Source of the DNA: an uncultured Bacteroidota bacterium
Lineage (GTDB): Bacteria; Bacteroidota; Bacteroidia; Flavobacteriales; Flavobacteriaceae
Length of the DNA: 64,000 nt
Assembly: GCA_902586905.1 (NCBI GenBank)
Contig: CACIJH010000007.1
Coordinates: forward strand, 1 to 64,000
Direction: 5' to 3'
Position numbers and translations under genes: made by a program. The notes beneath the pieces were generated by a model, which was given only the letters and a program-made list of their open reading frames with translations, searched no databases and was not told the origin of the DNA. Positions 9,331 to 17,994 of the stretch are shown in pieces. The stretch's first letter is position 1, and every line of letters starts with the position of its first letter.

Positions 9331-9495
9331 TTAATTTGATACCTCTAATTCGAAAAAACTAACTTTTGCAAACGATCCTTCATCACGCGATTGAAAATAA
9401 TTACCTGCTTTAAAGCAATTTTCAAAAACGCTCCTCTTTTCCATATGAACACACTCATAGATTTTAAATTCATTTTTATTGAGTAAAAAATTCAT
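9331..9495 (-). pseudogene. Remnant of a second PL7 alginate lyase (C-terminal 54 codons)
   Basis: This open frame starts at an ATG overlapping the kdgF stop (ATGA) and encodes 54 residues. They align without gaps to the last 54 residues of the neighbouring PL7 lyase, with 24 identities by hand count. FENCFKAGNY matches FENYFKAGNY, and FAKV...LEV matches FARV...LKV. The Arg-Thr-Glu and Gln-Ile-His motifs and the rest of the jelly roll are missing, so it cannot be an active lyase. It looks like the 3' end of a deleted tandem copy. A short peptide could still be made by translational coupling with kdgF. Confidence 0.8.
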
Positions 9496-9839
9496 TCCAT
9501 GAAATCTTCGCGTATTGGACTGAAAACATCGATAAGAACACCATCCTCTAAACAAATAGCCCCGTGCATAACATTGGGTGGAATATAAAAGGCATCTCCA
9601 CCATTTAAAACCTTTGTTTCATCACCAATTGTTACCTCAAAAGAGCCACTGACCACTTGGGTTACTTGTGCGTGATAGTGCTTGTGCATTTGACCAATGC
9701 CTCCTTTTTTGAATTCAACATTTACCAACATGATGGTGTCGTCGTATGCCATGATTTGTCTGCGCACGCCTTCACCTACTTCATCCCATTGGATGTCTTT
9801 TCCAAAATTAAATTCCTTACTTGATCCGAATGATTTCAT
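9492..9839 (-). CDS. kdgF: Cupin, KdgF-type unsaturated uronate ring-opening protein
   Basis: The product has 115 residues, a single-domain cupin. Predicted metal ligands are His52 and His54 in QMHKHYHAQ, Gln58, and His92 in NVMHG, close to the spacing in characterised KdgF proteins. KdgF converts 4,5-unsaturated monouronates released by pectin and alginate lyases to the linear keto form. It sits in the operon after the double-PL7 gene (32-bp gap) and before the PL7 remnant and PL7 gene, which fits this role. A general cupin of other function cannot be excluded by sequence alone. Confidence 0.85.
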   Translation of the reverse strand: MKSFGSSKEFNFGKDIQWDEVGEGVRRQIMAYDDTIMLVNVEFKKGGIGQMHKHYHAQVTQVVSGSFEVTIGDETKVLNGGDAFYIPPNVMHGAICLEDGVLIDVFSPIREDFME

Positions 9840-9871
9840 TTTTTTCTGATTATATAGTTTTTAAGATTACT

Positions 9872-11881
9872 TTATTTTAGTGGTGTTCCTGGACCTACTG
9901 TTGCTTCTCTAAACCAAACCTCTGTATAACTTCCATTTTCATATTGTTTAGCAATATCCCCTCCATAGGTTTCAGCACCTGTACACCATACCATATTTAT
10001 TTCAGGGTTTTTTCCATTTGTCTGGTTATAGGCCCCCTGTTTAAAATAATTTAACTCCCCACTATAAGCAGTGGCACGTTCTGTACCGTCCTGCCCTATG
10101 GGCACAAATAGTTTCTTTACTTGCTGAGGCAAATCTGATTCATTTACATATTCAGAGGAAATTAAATTCTTTGTAAAAGTTTTTGTTTTATGGTTTGGGC
10201 TTGAAAAGGTCAAGTACATGATTCCTTTATAAACATTTACCTCATAACTAAACTCTTCTCCTAATTTAATACCATCTTCTGGCTCGGCAGGATACGCGTC
10301 TTTTGTTGTTCCGATAACAGACATATCATGACCCCAAACAGCAGTTGAGAAGTCCCATCTTCCTGAATTATCCTCTCCAGCAGTATTGATTTCATAGTTC
10401 CAAAAAACCGACCCTTTTGTATGCCCTGGGAATTTTTTATAGAACAATTTAAAGGGCTCATTTTCATGGCCCTCTCCACTGTGTATTTGTCCTATTACAG
10501 TTGAGAATGAAGCAGCAACTCTGGCATCGCCAGTGTTTGAAACATGCATTACTTTACAGATGCCTGTTAGCTTTCCACCCTCTTCTGGAATCCATTCTCT
10601 TTTTTCGTGGAGCTCTGTTCTAGTGTTACTGGAGTTGGGGGAAGTAACACCAGAATTAGGAGTTTTGTATGCAACCCAGCGTCTTGTTCCGTCAATCACT
10701 GTATAGAAAAAGTCTTTGTTTTCAAAATCCACTAGATTGTTTTCTCTTGATCCATCTCCCATTAAAATTTTAAACTTGTCCATAAAAGGAATGACTTCAC
10801 TGGGGTAAACGATCTTTTCACTCAACCCATCATTTGCTGAAAAATAGCCCTCGTTTGAAATGGCTTGATCGCTGATTTCAAGACGAGCTGATTTAAACCA
10901 GACTTCTGCATAATTTCCATCTGCATATTGTTTTTGAAGATCCCCGCCATGGGTTTCTGCACCAGAACACCACACTCTGTTCACTTGTGGACTTTCTCCA
11001 TTGGTTTGATTATAACTCCCCAATTTAAAGAACAAACCTTCTTCAGCGTAAGCGTTTTTGCATTCAACACCATCTTGACCAATAGGAAAAAATAATTCCT
11101 GTACCTGCCTTGGAATATCTGCCTCTGTCTTGTATTCAGAATCAATCAGATTTTTAGTAAAGGTTTTTGTTGGGTGCCCTTCACTTGAAAAGGTGAGGTA
11201 CATCATCCCTTCTTTCACTTCCACTTGGTAGCTAAACTCTTCTCCCAAAGCGATACCCTCTGCTGGTTCTTTTGGAAATACATTTTCGTCTGTTCCAACA
11301 ACAGAAAAGTCGTAACCCCAAACAGGATAGGAATAATCCCATCTTTTTGAATTGTCTTCACCAACTGTATTGATTTCATAATTCCAAAAAACCGATCCTT
11401 TTGTGTGCCCAGGAAATTTTTTATAAAATATCTTAAGAGGTTCATTCTCATGCCCATCTGCACTGTGAATCTGGCCAACCACTACTGAGTAAGTTGCTGC
11501 CACCCGCGCATCACCTGTAGTCGCTACATTCATTACTTTTAGTGTCGCATCTAATTTTGCGTTTGTTAGGGGTGGCCACTTTTTTAGCTGCGCTAGCTCA
11601 GTTCTTGTATTGTTCGAAGTACCATGGGTGTTCCCAGCGTTGGGCGTTTTGAAAACAACCCATTCTCCCTCATTATCAATTGTAACGTAAAAAAAGTCCT
11701 TGTTTTCATAATCAATTGCTTTTCCAACATTTGAACCATCTCCTAAAATTAGATTCCAATGTTGAAAAAAAGGTATGACCTCATTAGCTATTTGAGTTGG
11801 CGTAGCGTTCTGAATACAGCCTTGCAATTGGAAAGCAAAAATTATAGTGAATAGACGAAAAGCCGCATTTTTGATTATCAT
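9872..11881 (-). CDS. Double-domain PL7 alginate lyase (lipoprotein)
   Basis: The product has 669 residues, about twice a normal PL7. A lipobox (LQGC, Cys22) precedes two homologous alginate_lyase2 domains, roughly residues 33-335 and 360-665. Domain 1 has NTRTEL (Arg93), GQIHS (Gln137, His139) and FFKLGSYNQ (Tyr290). Domain 2 has NTRTEL (Arg421), GQIHS (Gln465, His467) and YFKQGAYNQ. Both keep the Arg, Gln, His and second Tyr needed for catalysis. Domain 1 has Phe where the motif's first Tyr usually stands. The two halves share long near-identical stretches such as YKKFPGHTKGSVFWNYEIN, indicating internal duplication. It is the first gene of the operon with kdgF and PL7, behind the operator at 11899-11935. 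Confidence 0.92.
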   Translation of the reverse strand: MIIKNAAFRLFTIIFAFQLQGCIQNATPTQIANEVIPFFQHWNLILGDGSNVGKAIDYENKDFFYVTIDNEGEWVVFKTPNAGNTHGTSNNTRTELAQLKKWPPLTNAKLDATLKVMNVATTGDARVAATYSVVVGQIHSADGHENEPLKIFYKKFPGHTKGSVFWNYEINTVGEDNSKRWDYSYPVWGYDFSVVGTDENVFPKEPAEGIALGEEFSYQVEVKEGMMYLTFSSEGHPTKTFTKNLIDSEYKTEADIPRQVQELFFPIGQDGVECKNAYAEEGLFFKLGSYNQTNGESPQVNRVWCSGAETHGGDLQKQYADGNYAEVWFKSARLEISDQAISNEGYFSANDGLSEKIVYPSEVIPFMDKFKILMGDGSRENNLVDFENKDFFYTVIDGTRRWVAYKTPNSGVTSPNSSNTRTELHEKREWIPEEGGKLTGICKVMHVSNTGDARVAASFSTVIGQIHSGEGHENEPFKLFYKKFPGHTKGSVFWNYEINTAGEDNSGRWDFSTAVWGHDMSVIGTTKDAYPAEPEDGIKLGEEFSYEVNVYKGIMYLTFSSPNHKTKTFTKNLISSEYVNESDLPQQVKKLFVPIGQDGTERATAYSGELNYFKQGAYNQTNGKNPEINMVWCTGAETYGGDIAKQYENGSYTEVWFREATVGPGTPLK

Positions 11882-11898
11882 TTATCAAATGTTTTTTT

Positions 11899-11935
11899 AA
11901 TTGGTTAACCAGTTTGGTTACCCAAATATAGATAT
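11899..11935 (-). promoter_or_regulatory. GntR operator and -7 box of the double-PL7 operon
   Basis: The plus strand reads AATTGGTTAACCA then GTTTGGTTACCCAA, two adjacent inverted-repeat half-pairs, followed by ATATAGATAT. On the minus strand TATATTTG (11923-11930) matches the -7 consensus TAnnTTTG and abuts the operator, so a bound repressor would cover the start site. The whole 37-bp element matches 41837-41873 upstream of susC at 34 of 37 positions. The start codon is at 11881, so the operator lies in the leader. Confidence 0.75.
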
Positions 11936-11940
11936 TTTTT

Positions 11941-13023
11941 TCAGTTTGTCTTTATCACTTTCTGAATAGACATCAATTTATCTACATTATCAAACAACTT
12001 AACCACATACAAACCCTCTGTAAAATGACCAAGATTGATTTCATCATTATAAGTCATCAATATAAGCTTGCCATTTAGGTCATATACCTTAGCGTAATTA
12101 TAGTATTGAGAACTTATAGTTATTGTTCCAGATGTTGGATTTGGGTAAAGGACTACTGGTCTAATGTTGACGTCATTGGCACTCAAACTGCTCACTTCTT
12201 CAAAACTAAAATAGGAGAATAAAACTTCTTCATCTCTAAGGTCTTCAGAGTAAACCAAACTTCTGTATATCCCCCACTTGGGTCGTACAAATTCCCCTCC
12301 TGGTCGCCAATTGACTTTAGGCGCGTCAGCTGATGTATTGTCATAATAAAACAATTCATTTTCAGTATCCATGTCAACAATTGAAATGGAATAAAAACCT
12401 GAAGATGAATAGTTAATTTTTTCAGTAACCTCGACCCAATTGTTTAAAAATGAACTTAGTGGAGTTTCGAATAGTGTGATTTGAGAAGTTGTTTCAGCAT
12501 AACGAAGCTGTAGTTTGTCAGGAGAGCCTTTTCTAGTTGTTAATGTATACATCGGCATACTTTGAAAATCTCCTCCGACTGATTTAAGTTGATGTATATG
12601 AGTAAACTTAGGAGAAGATTGAAAGCCGGCAGGGAGTTTAAATGCCCATTTATATATGACATTCTCCCCTTGGGTTCCCTTTAAATTTGACGGAGATGGA
12701 TGGTAGGTTTTAATTTCATTGCGCTGGCGATCATCGATTTCGTCAATACAACGATCATTATCAGGTGTAACATGAATAAAAAAACGATATGCATAGCCGC
12801 CAATACTGGTGTCATATACCTCATCTATATGATTACCAAAACTAGAATGATTACAATCTGGCACCTCAATTGGATTGTGACCGGGTGCTAAAAAAGCTGT
12901 TAGTTCTTCATAGGTATTTCCAGGGCCGTTTGCTTCAATAACATTCTGTGACCATGACAGATGATGTACAAAAAATAAAAGTATTAAAGAAGCAACCCTT
13001 CTTGAATTTATATAATAAAACAC
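11941..13023 (-). CDS. Putative jelly-roll polysaccharide lyase with T9SS tail
   Basis: The product has 360 residues: a signal peptide (cut near SWSQ), a beta-rich domain (about 27-280) and a T9SS sorting tail beginning VVLYPNPTSGTITIS. The domain carries RQRNEIKTY, THIHQLKSVGG and RPKWGIYRS. This spacing of a charged R-x-E/K motif, a Q/H motif and K-x-GIYR resembles heparin-lyase-I/PL20-like jelly-roll lyases. The family call is by pattern only. A paralogue lies at 33187-34275. It is the last gene behind the kduI-TRAP operon (45-bp gap), so a uronate-containing substrate is likely. Confidence 0.6.
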   Translation of the reverse strand: MFYYINSRRVASLILLFFVHHLSWSQNVIEANGPGNTYEELTAFLAPGHNPIEVPDCNHSSFGNHIDEVYDTSIGGYAYRFFIHVTPDNDRCIDEIDDRQRNEIKTYHPSPSNLKGTQGENVIYKWAFKLPAGFQSSPKFTHIHQLKSVGGDFQSMPMYTLTTRKGSPDKLQLRYAETTSQITLFETPLSSFLNNWVEVTEKINYSSSGFYSISIVDMDTENELFYYDNTSADAPKVNWRPGGEFVRPKWGIYRSLVYSEDLRDEEVLFSYFSFEEVSSLSANDVNIRPVVLYPNPTSGTITISSQYYNYAKVYDLNGKLILMTYNDEINLGHFTEGLYVVKLFDNVDKLMSIQKVIKTN

Positions 13024-13068
13024 TAAGCTGGGATTAATATAGATTTTAATAATTTGATTTTTTTAAAA

Positions 13069-14364
13069 CTAAAGGTCAAAAATTGATGGAAGCCAAAGGG
13101 ATAGTGCAGGAATATAAGTGACTAATAAAAGGGAAACTATCATAGCTAGAAACAAAGGGATTAATGGCTTAATGACTTTCTGTATGGACGTATTTGCAAC
13201 ACCAACTCCGACAAACAAAACACTTCCTACAGGGGGTGTACACAAGCCTATACATAAATTTAAAATCATAATAATTCCAAAATGAACCGGATCAATTCCT
13301 AACTGGGTTACAATGGGTAGAAAAATGGGAGTAAATATTAATACTGCTGGAGTCATATCCATGAAAATACCAACAAATAATAAGGTTAAATTAATCAACA
13401 ATAAAATCACAATTTTATTGTCGCTCAGCGATAAAATACCACTACTAATCATTTCTGGAATATTCTCAAAAGAAAGTACCCACGACATACTCATAGACGC
13501 TCCTATCAAGAACATTACAACAGATGTTGTTATAGAAGATTTTAGCAAAATATTAGGTAGAGACTTTAGCGTAATTTCTTTATAGAAAAATCCCAAAACA
13601 AGTGTATAAATAACGGCAATTGCAGATGCTTCGGTAGCTGTAAAAACTCCTGAAACTATCCCACCAATCACTACAAAAAGTAACATCAAGCTTGGAAAGG
13701 CTTGAACGAAAGAGTTTAAAACTTTTTTTAACGGCTCACGCTTTCCTGTTTTGAGGTTTTTTTTCTTAGCCCACGACATAGCAACAATCATCAGAAACAA
13801 ACCCGTTAGTATTCCAGGAATATAGCCAGCTAAAAACAAAGCAGCAATGGAGGCGCCGCCGCTAGCCAATGAATATACAATTAGGATATTACTTGGTGGA
13901 ATAACAAGTCCAGTAGTTGCAGAAGTTATATTTATTGCTACTCCAAAACCCCTAGAGTATCCTTCTTTCTCCATTTCAGGACCCAAAATACTTCCCATTG
14001 CAGAAGCTGATGCCATAGCTGAGCCTGCAACTGAACCCATTAACATTGCGGAAATAATATTAATGAGGGCTAATCCTCCAGGTAAAAAACCTACTAATGC
14101 TTTAGCGAATGCAACTAATCTCTGTGCTACTCCTCCACTATTCATCAATTCTCCCGACAATATAAAGAATGGTATAGCCAATAAGGCAAAGCTATCGATT
14201 CCAGTAGCCATACGCTGGGATATTGTAGTCAAGGCTGGTAAAAAAGGAATACTAACAAATAGAGTGAAAAGAGATGATATGATTATACTCCATGCAACTG
14301 GTGTTCCTATTGAAAGCAATAATAAAAAACTAAATAATAGTATGGCTATTGAAAAGACTTCCAT
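13069..14364 (-). CDS. dctM: TRAP transporter large membrane subunit
   Basis: The product has 431 residues with about 12 hydrophobic segments, the usual DctM size. LLAIPFFILSGELMNSGG and the conserved GLVIPPSNILIVYS and TPPVGSVLFVG segments mark the family. With DctQ and DctP it forms a sodium- or proton-driven importer for organic acids. In this operon (kduI, kduD, uxaC) the substrate is probably a uronate or keto-uronate. Its first base coincides with the last base of dctQ. Confidence 0.95.
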   Translation of the reverse strand: MEVFSIAILLFSFLLLLSIGTPVAWSIIISSLFTLFVSIPFLPALTTISQRMATGIDSFALLAIPFFILSGELMNSGGVAQRLVAFAKALVGFLPGGLALINIISAMLMGSVAGSAMASASAMGSILGPEMEKEGYSRGFGVAINITSATTGLVIPPSNILIVYSLASGGASIAALFLAGYIPGILTGLFLMIVAMSWAKKKNLKTGKREPLKKVLNSFVQAFPSLMLLFVVIGGIVSGVFTATEASAIAVIYTLVLGFFYKEITLKSLPNILLKSSITTSVVMFLIGASMSMSWVLSFENIPEMISSGILSLSDNKIVILLLINLTLLFVGIFMDMTPAVLIFTPIFLPIVTQLGIDPVHFGIIMILNLCIGLCTPPVGSVLFVGVGVANTSIQKVIKPLIPLFLAMIVSLLLVTYIPALSLWLPSIFDL

Positions 14365-14831
14365 TATGATTTACTTGATGTTAGATCACAGAGCTTGTAA
14401 AAAACAATACATGTCCCGCTTAGTGGTATGCACATGTAAACAAGATATAGGGGAATTTGTAATGCAGCAGATTTTTGACCTAGTACATAACTTAAATATA
14501 CAAGTCTTGAGCCACCAATGATAAAAATCAAAACGGTAGCCAAAATGATAATCGAAAATATAATTTTTTGCATGGCTTTTTGTTGAGACGAACTCAATTG
14601 ACTGGGAAGAATGTCTATGGCAACATGAAGTCGTTTTCCAGAAACATAGGCGGTACCCATAACACCCAACCATATCATGAGATAGCGAGCCAATTCGTCT
14701 GTAAATGAGCTTGGGTTAGACATGACATACCTTGAAAAAACTTGCCAGCTTACATTAAGAACCATGATGCCCAACAAAGCTACCAAAATAATCTCCAAAA
14801 TACGATTTAATTTATCTTGTATGCCTTTCAT
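14364..14831 (-). CDS. dctQ: TRAP transporter small membrane subunit
   Basis: The product has 155 residues with four hydrophobic segments. It contains the DctQ signature WQVFSRYVMSNPSSFTDELARYLMIWLG. It pairs with DctM in the inner membrane. It starts 2 bp after the dctP stop and overlaps dctM by one base, so the three genes are clearly one transcription unit. Confidence 0.94.
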   Translation of the reverse strand: MKGIQDKLNRILEIILVALLGIMVLNVSWQVFSRYVMSNPSSFTDELARYLMIWLGVMGTAYVSGKRLHVAIDILPSQLSSSQQKAMQKIIFSIIILATVLIFIIGGSRLVYLSYVLGQKSAALQIPLYLVYMCIPLSGTCIVFYKLCDLTSSKS

Positions 14832-14833
14832 TC

Positions 14834-15799
14834 CTATTGATTTTTTATTTGATTAATCAACACATCCATTTCCCCATTTGTGCGGTAATAATCGTAAACA
14901 GGCTTAACCATGTCCTCAAACATTTTCTTGTCAGGATAAACAATTTCTACACCAGCTTTTTTTAGTTCACGCAGCGAATTCGCTTCGGATTTAGCCCATA
15001 ATTTTCGCTGATGAACTACAGAAATTGCAACAGCCTCCTCAAGCCACATTTTTTGATTCTCATTTAAACTTTCCCAAAAATAAGATCCACTTACCAAAAC
15101 ATCAGGTAAGGTTGTATGCTCATCTAAGGTGTAGTATTTACAAACCTCAAACTGTTTGGATAGGAAAAAGCTTGGTGGGTTGTTCTCTGCACCATCCACT
15201 ACTTCTTGTTGAAGCGAGGTATACAGTTCACCCCATGAAATTGGCGTAGGGGAACCACCCATGCTTTCAACCATTTTCATAGCTGTAACACTTTCCATAA
15301 CTCTTATTTTTAACCCCTTTAGGTCTGAGGGAGAGTTGATGGGCTTAGACTTCGTATAAAAGCTTCGGCTACCAGCATCGTAATAAGCCAAACCTTTGAT
15401 TCTGAAAGAAGAAGTTTGGTAAAGTAACTCTTTACCAATTGGTCCATCTAAAACTGAAAACGCATGTGCTCTATCTCGGAATAAATATGGTAACCCAAAG
15501 ACTTTCATGTTTGGAGAAAAATTTTCAAGAACACCCGTTGATACTTTGGTGATGTCAAGACTTCCAATTTGCAACAATTCTAGGCATTCACGTTCAGAAC
15601 CCAACTGTTGGTTGGGATATATTTTAATTTTCATAGTTCCAGATGAAATACGGTACAGTTCCTCTCCCATTTTCAACATTGCCTTGTGTACAGAATGATT
15701 GGTGTCAAGTCCATGGCCTAAGCGAATAACAAGATTATTATTAGCTTGTTGACAGGCAATAAACAAAAGCATTGAAAATAATAATATTACTCTTTTCAC
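14834..15799 (-). CDS. dctP: TRAP transporter substrate-binding protein (lipoprotein)
   Basis: The product has 321 residues. The signal sequence ends in a lipobox (FIACQQ, Cys16), so the binding protein is probably membrane-tethered rather than free. The DctP fold is marked by LRLGH-like IRLGHGLDTNHSVH, GSLDITKVSTGVL, and the segment GLKIRVMESVTAMKMVESMGGSPTPISWGELYTSLQ, whose Arg binds the ligand carboxylate in the family. QQEVVDGAENNPPSF follows. It overlaps the uxaC stop by 4 bp. The substrate is inferred to be a uronate-type acid. Confidence 0.94.
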   Translation of the reverse strand: MKRVILLFSMLLFIACQQANNNLVIRLGHGLDTNHSVHKAMLKMGEELYRISSGTMKIKIYPNQQLGSERECLELLQIGSLDITKVSTGVLENFSPNMKVFGLPYLFRDRAHAFSVLDGPIGKELLYQTSSFRIKGLAYYDAGSRSFYTKSKPINSPSDLKGLKIRVMESVTAMKMVESMGGSPTPISWGELYTSLQQEVVDGAENNPPSFFLSKQFEVCKYYTLDEHTTLPDVLVSGSYFWESLNENQKMWLEEAVAISVVHQRKLWAKSEANSLRELKKAGVEIVYPDKKMFEDMVKPVYDYYRTNGEMDVLINQIKNQ

Positions 15800-17214
15800 T
15801 GGCTTGAATAAAAATTAAAATAAGATTTAGCATTATGATAGCATATGTCTGATACTATGGTTCCAATGGTATCCAAATCGCGAGGTAACAACCCCTTTTC
15901 AACATCTTCTCCAAAAATATTACATAACACCCTTCTAAAATACTCATGTCTTGGATAAGACATGAAACTTCGTGAATCTGTAAGCATACCTATAAAAGTG
16001 CTCAAAACACTCATGTTTGACAAAGTGTTAATTTGATTACGAATTCCATCTAATTGATCTAAAAACCACCAGCTTGCACCAAATTGAATCTTGCCACTCA
16101 TGCTACCATCGTTAAAGTTTCCAGCCATGGTTGCAAAGATTGCATTTTGAGCTGGATCTAAATTATATAAAATGGTTTTGGCCAATTTATTTTTACTGTC
16201 AAGTGTATCTAAAAACCTTGACATGCTTTGTGCCTGACGAAAATCACCAATAGAGTCACAACCCATATCATGACCATAGCTATTAAGCATACGGCTATTA
16301 TTGTTGCGTAATGCGCCAAGATGGTATTGTTGTACCCATCCGCGCTCATGATAACTATTTGCTAAAAACAGTAAAACAGCTGTTTTATACTTTTCAATAT
16401 CAGTAGGATTCAAGACCTTTCCTTGTGCTTTTTTTTGAATCACAACATTGGCTATTTCTTCTGAGGTTTCTAAATATGGAATCTGCTCCAGCCCGTGGTC
16501 TGATATTTTACAACCATGAGCTGCAAAATAATCCATTCGATTATTTAAAGCTTTTTTTAGCTTTGAAAATGTATCTATCTTGTAACCAACAATCATACCC
16601 AATTCAGCTAAATGGGGGGTAAATTCTTCTTGCTGTATTTCAATGAATTTATCTGGCCGAAAGGATGGTAAGAGAATAAGATTATCATTTACACCAAATG
16701 CTTTATGATGTTCTAAACTATCGTTAGGATCATCAGTAGTACAAATTATCTCGACACCAAATTTTTTAATAAGATTCAAACAACTATAATCTGTTTGTTT
16801 AAGTAAGGCACTAGTTTGTTCATAAATAGATGCTGCATTGTCAGCGTTGAGTAATTCATCAATACCAAAGTATCTTTTAAGTTCGAGATGTGTCCAATGG
16901 TAGAGTGGATTACGAATAAGTTTTGGTACGCAAGAAGCCCAAGTAATGAATTTTTCTTTTGGCGAGGCATCACCTGTAATGAATCGCTCGTCAACACCCA
17001 AAGTTCGCATTGCACGCCACTTATAATGATCACCCTCAATCCATATTTCGGTTATATTTTTAAACTGATAATCATTGGATATTTGATTTGGTGATAGGTG
17101 GCAATGATAATCAATAATTGGCTGCTTAGCAGCGTAGTTCACATAAAGTTCAAGCGCAAATGCGCTATCGAGTAAAAACCCCTGATCAATAAAAGATTTG
17201 GATTCTCTTATCAT
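15796..17214 (-). CDS. uxaC: Uronate (glucuronate/galacturonate) isomerase
   Basis: The product has 472 residues, the usual UxaC length. It isomerises D-glucuronate to D-fructuronate (or galacturonate to tagaturonate). The amidohydrolase-fold metal site begins with IDYHCHLSP. Further motifs are ICTTDDPND and GMLTDSRSFMSYPRHEYFRR. It overlaps kduD and dctP by 4 bp each. Together with the UxuB-type SDR and UxuA genes at 29913-31945 it completes a glucuronate-to-KDG route, which is not needed for alginate and implies a glucuronate-containing substrate. Confidence 0.96.
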   Translation of the reverse strand: MIRESKSFIDQGFLLDSAFALELYVNYAAKQPIIDYHCHLSPNQISNDYQFKNITEIWIEGDHYKWRAMRTLGVDERFITGDASPKEKFITWASCVPKLIRNPLYHWTHLELKRYFGIDELLNADNAASIYEQTSALLKQTDYSCLNLIKKFGVEIICTTDDPNDSLEHHKAFGVNDNLILLPSFRPDKFIEIQQEEFTPHLAELGMIVGYKIDTFSKLKKALNNRMDYFAAHGCKISDHGLEQIPYLETSEEIANVVIQKKAQGKVLNPTDIEKYKTAVLLFLANSYHERGWVQQYHLGALRNNNSRMLNSYGHDMGCDSIGDFRQAQSMSRFLDTLDSKNKLAKTILYNLDPAQNAIFATMAGNFNDGSMSGKIQFGASWWFLDQLDGIRNQINTLSNMSVLSTFIGMLTDSRSFMSYPRHEYFRRVLCNIFGEDVEKGLLPRDLDTIGTIVSDICYHNAKSYFNFYSSQ

Positions 17215-17993
17215 TGCTCATTGTTTGGTTTTCCAATTGTTGCCAAAATGCCTCCATCAACATAAATAATTTGTCCGTTTACAAAATCACTTGCTTTTGA
17301 TGCAAGGAATACTGCAGTCCCTTTAAGGTCTTCAGTTTTACCCCAACGGCCAGCTGGTGTTCTATTGATAATAAAATCATTAAATGGGTGTCCATCCACT
17401 CTAATTGGAGCCGTTTGAGAAGTCTCAAAATAGCCAGGACCTATACCATTAACTTGTATGTTGTATTTAGACCATTCAGTAGCTAGATTTCTTGTGAGCA
17501 TTTTTAGACCACCTTTTGCAGCTGCATAAGCACTAACAGTGCTACGCCCCAGCTCACTCATCATCGAGCAGATATTGATAATCTTTCCTGACTTTCGTGT
17601 GATCATAGGTGCAGCAAAACGTTGTGCCAAATGAAATGAACCTGTAAGGTGCACATCCGTTACAGATCTAAAGTCCTCTGGTGTCATTTCAATTGCAAGA
17701 GTTCTTTTTATTATACCTGCATTGTTGACTAGAATATCAACTCGTTGTTTTTTGAGAATTTCAGTAGTCACTGTTTTGACCTGTTCATCATTGGTGACAT
17801 CCAATACATAACCAGAAATTTCAAAACCCATTTTTTTGTATTCATTTAATGCATCTTCTAACTTTTGTTTGCTTCTACTTGATATAATCAGTTGTGCTCC
17901 TGCCTCCGCAAGCCCTACGGCCATTGCCATCCCAAGTCCGTGGGTTGCGCCAGAAATAAATGCAGTTTTCCCTTTTAAATCAAATAAATTCAT
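17211..17993 (-). CDS. kduD: KduD-type SDR (2-keto-3-deoxy-gluconate dehydrogenase)
   Basis: The product has 260 residues from the chosen ATG at 17993, giving MNLFDLKGKTAFISGATHGLG; an ATG five codons upstream overlaps kduI. TGATHGLG-type Rossmann motif (here SGATHGLG), NNAGI and YAAAKGG active-site motifs are present. KduD interconverts 2,5-diketo-3-deoxygluconate and KDG, the step after KduI. It lies directly between kduI and uxaC. Gluconate-5-dehydrogenase is a close alternative by sequence, but the kduI neighbour favours KduD. Confidence 0.88.
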   Translation of the reverse strand: MNLFDLKGKTAFISGATHGLGMAMAVGLAEAGAQLIISSRSKQKLEDALNEYKKMGFEISGYVLDVTNDEQVKTVTTEILKKQRVDILVNNAGIIKRTLAIEMTPEDFRSVTDVHLTGSFHLAQRFAAPMITRKSGKIINICSMMSELGRSTVSAYAAAKGGLKMLTRNLATEWSKYNIQVNGIGPGYFETSQTAPIRVDGHPFNDFIINRTPAGRWGKTEDLKGTAVFLASKASDFVNGQIIYVDGGILATIGKPNNEQ

Positions 17994-17994
17994 A

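Noticed and set aside
9496-9555. Upstream part of the open frame over the PL7 remnant
   Set aside because: It overlaps kdgF coding sequence in another frame and has no PL7 similarity. Only 9331-9495 matches PL7.
13847-14521. Long plus-strand open frame (224 codons) across dctM and dctQ
   Set aside because: It is antisense to two well-supported membrane proteins in a tight operon, and its translation has no recognisable domain. It reflects the codon bias of the true strand.
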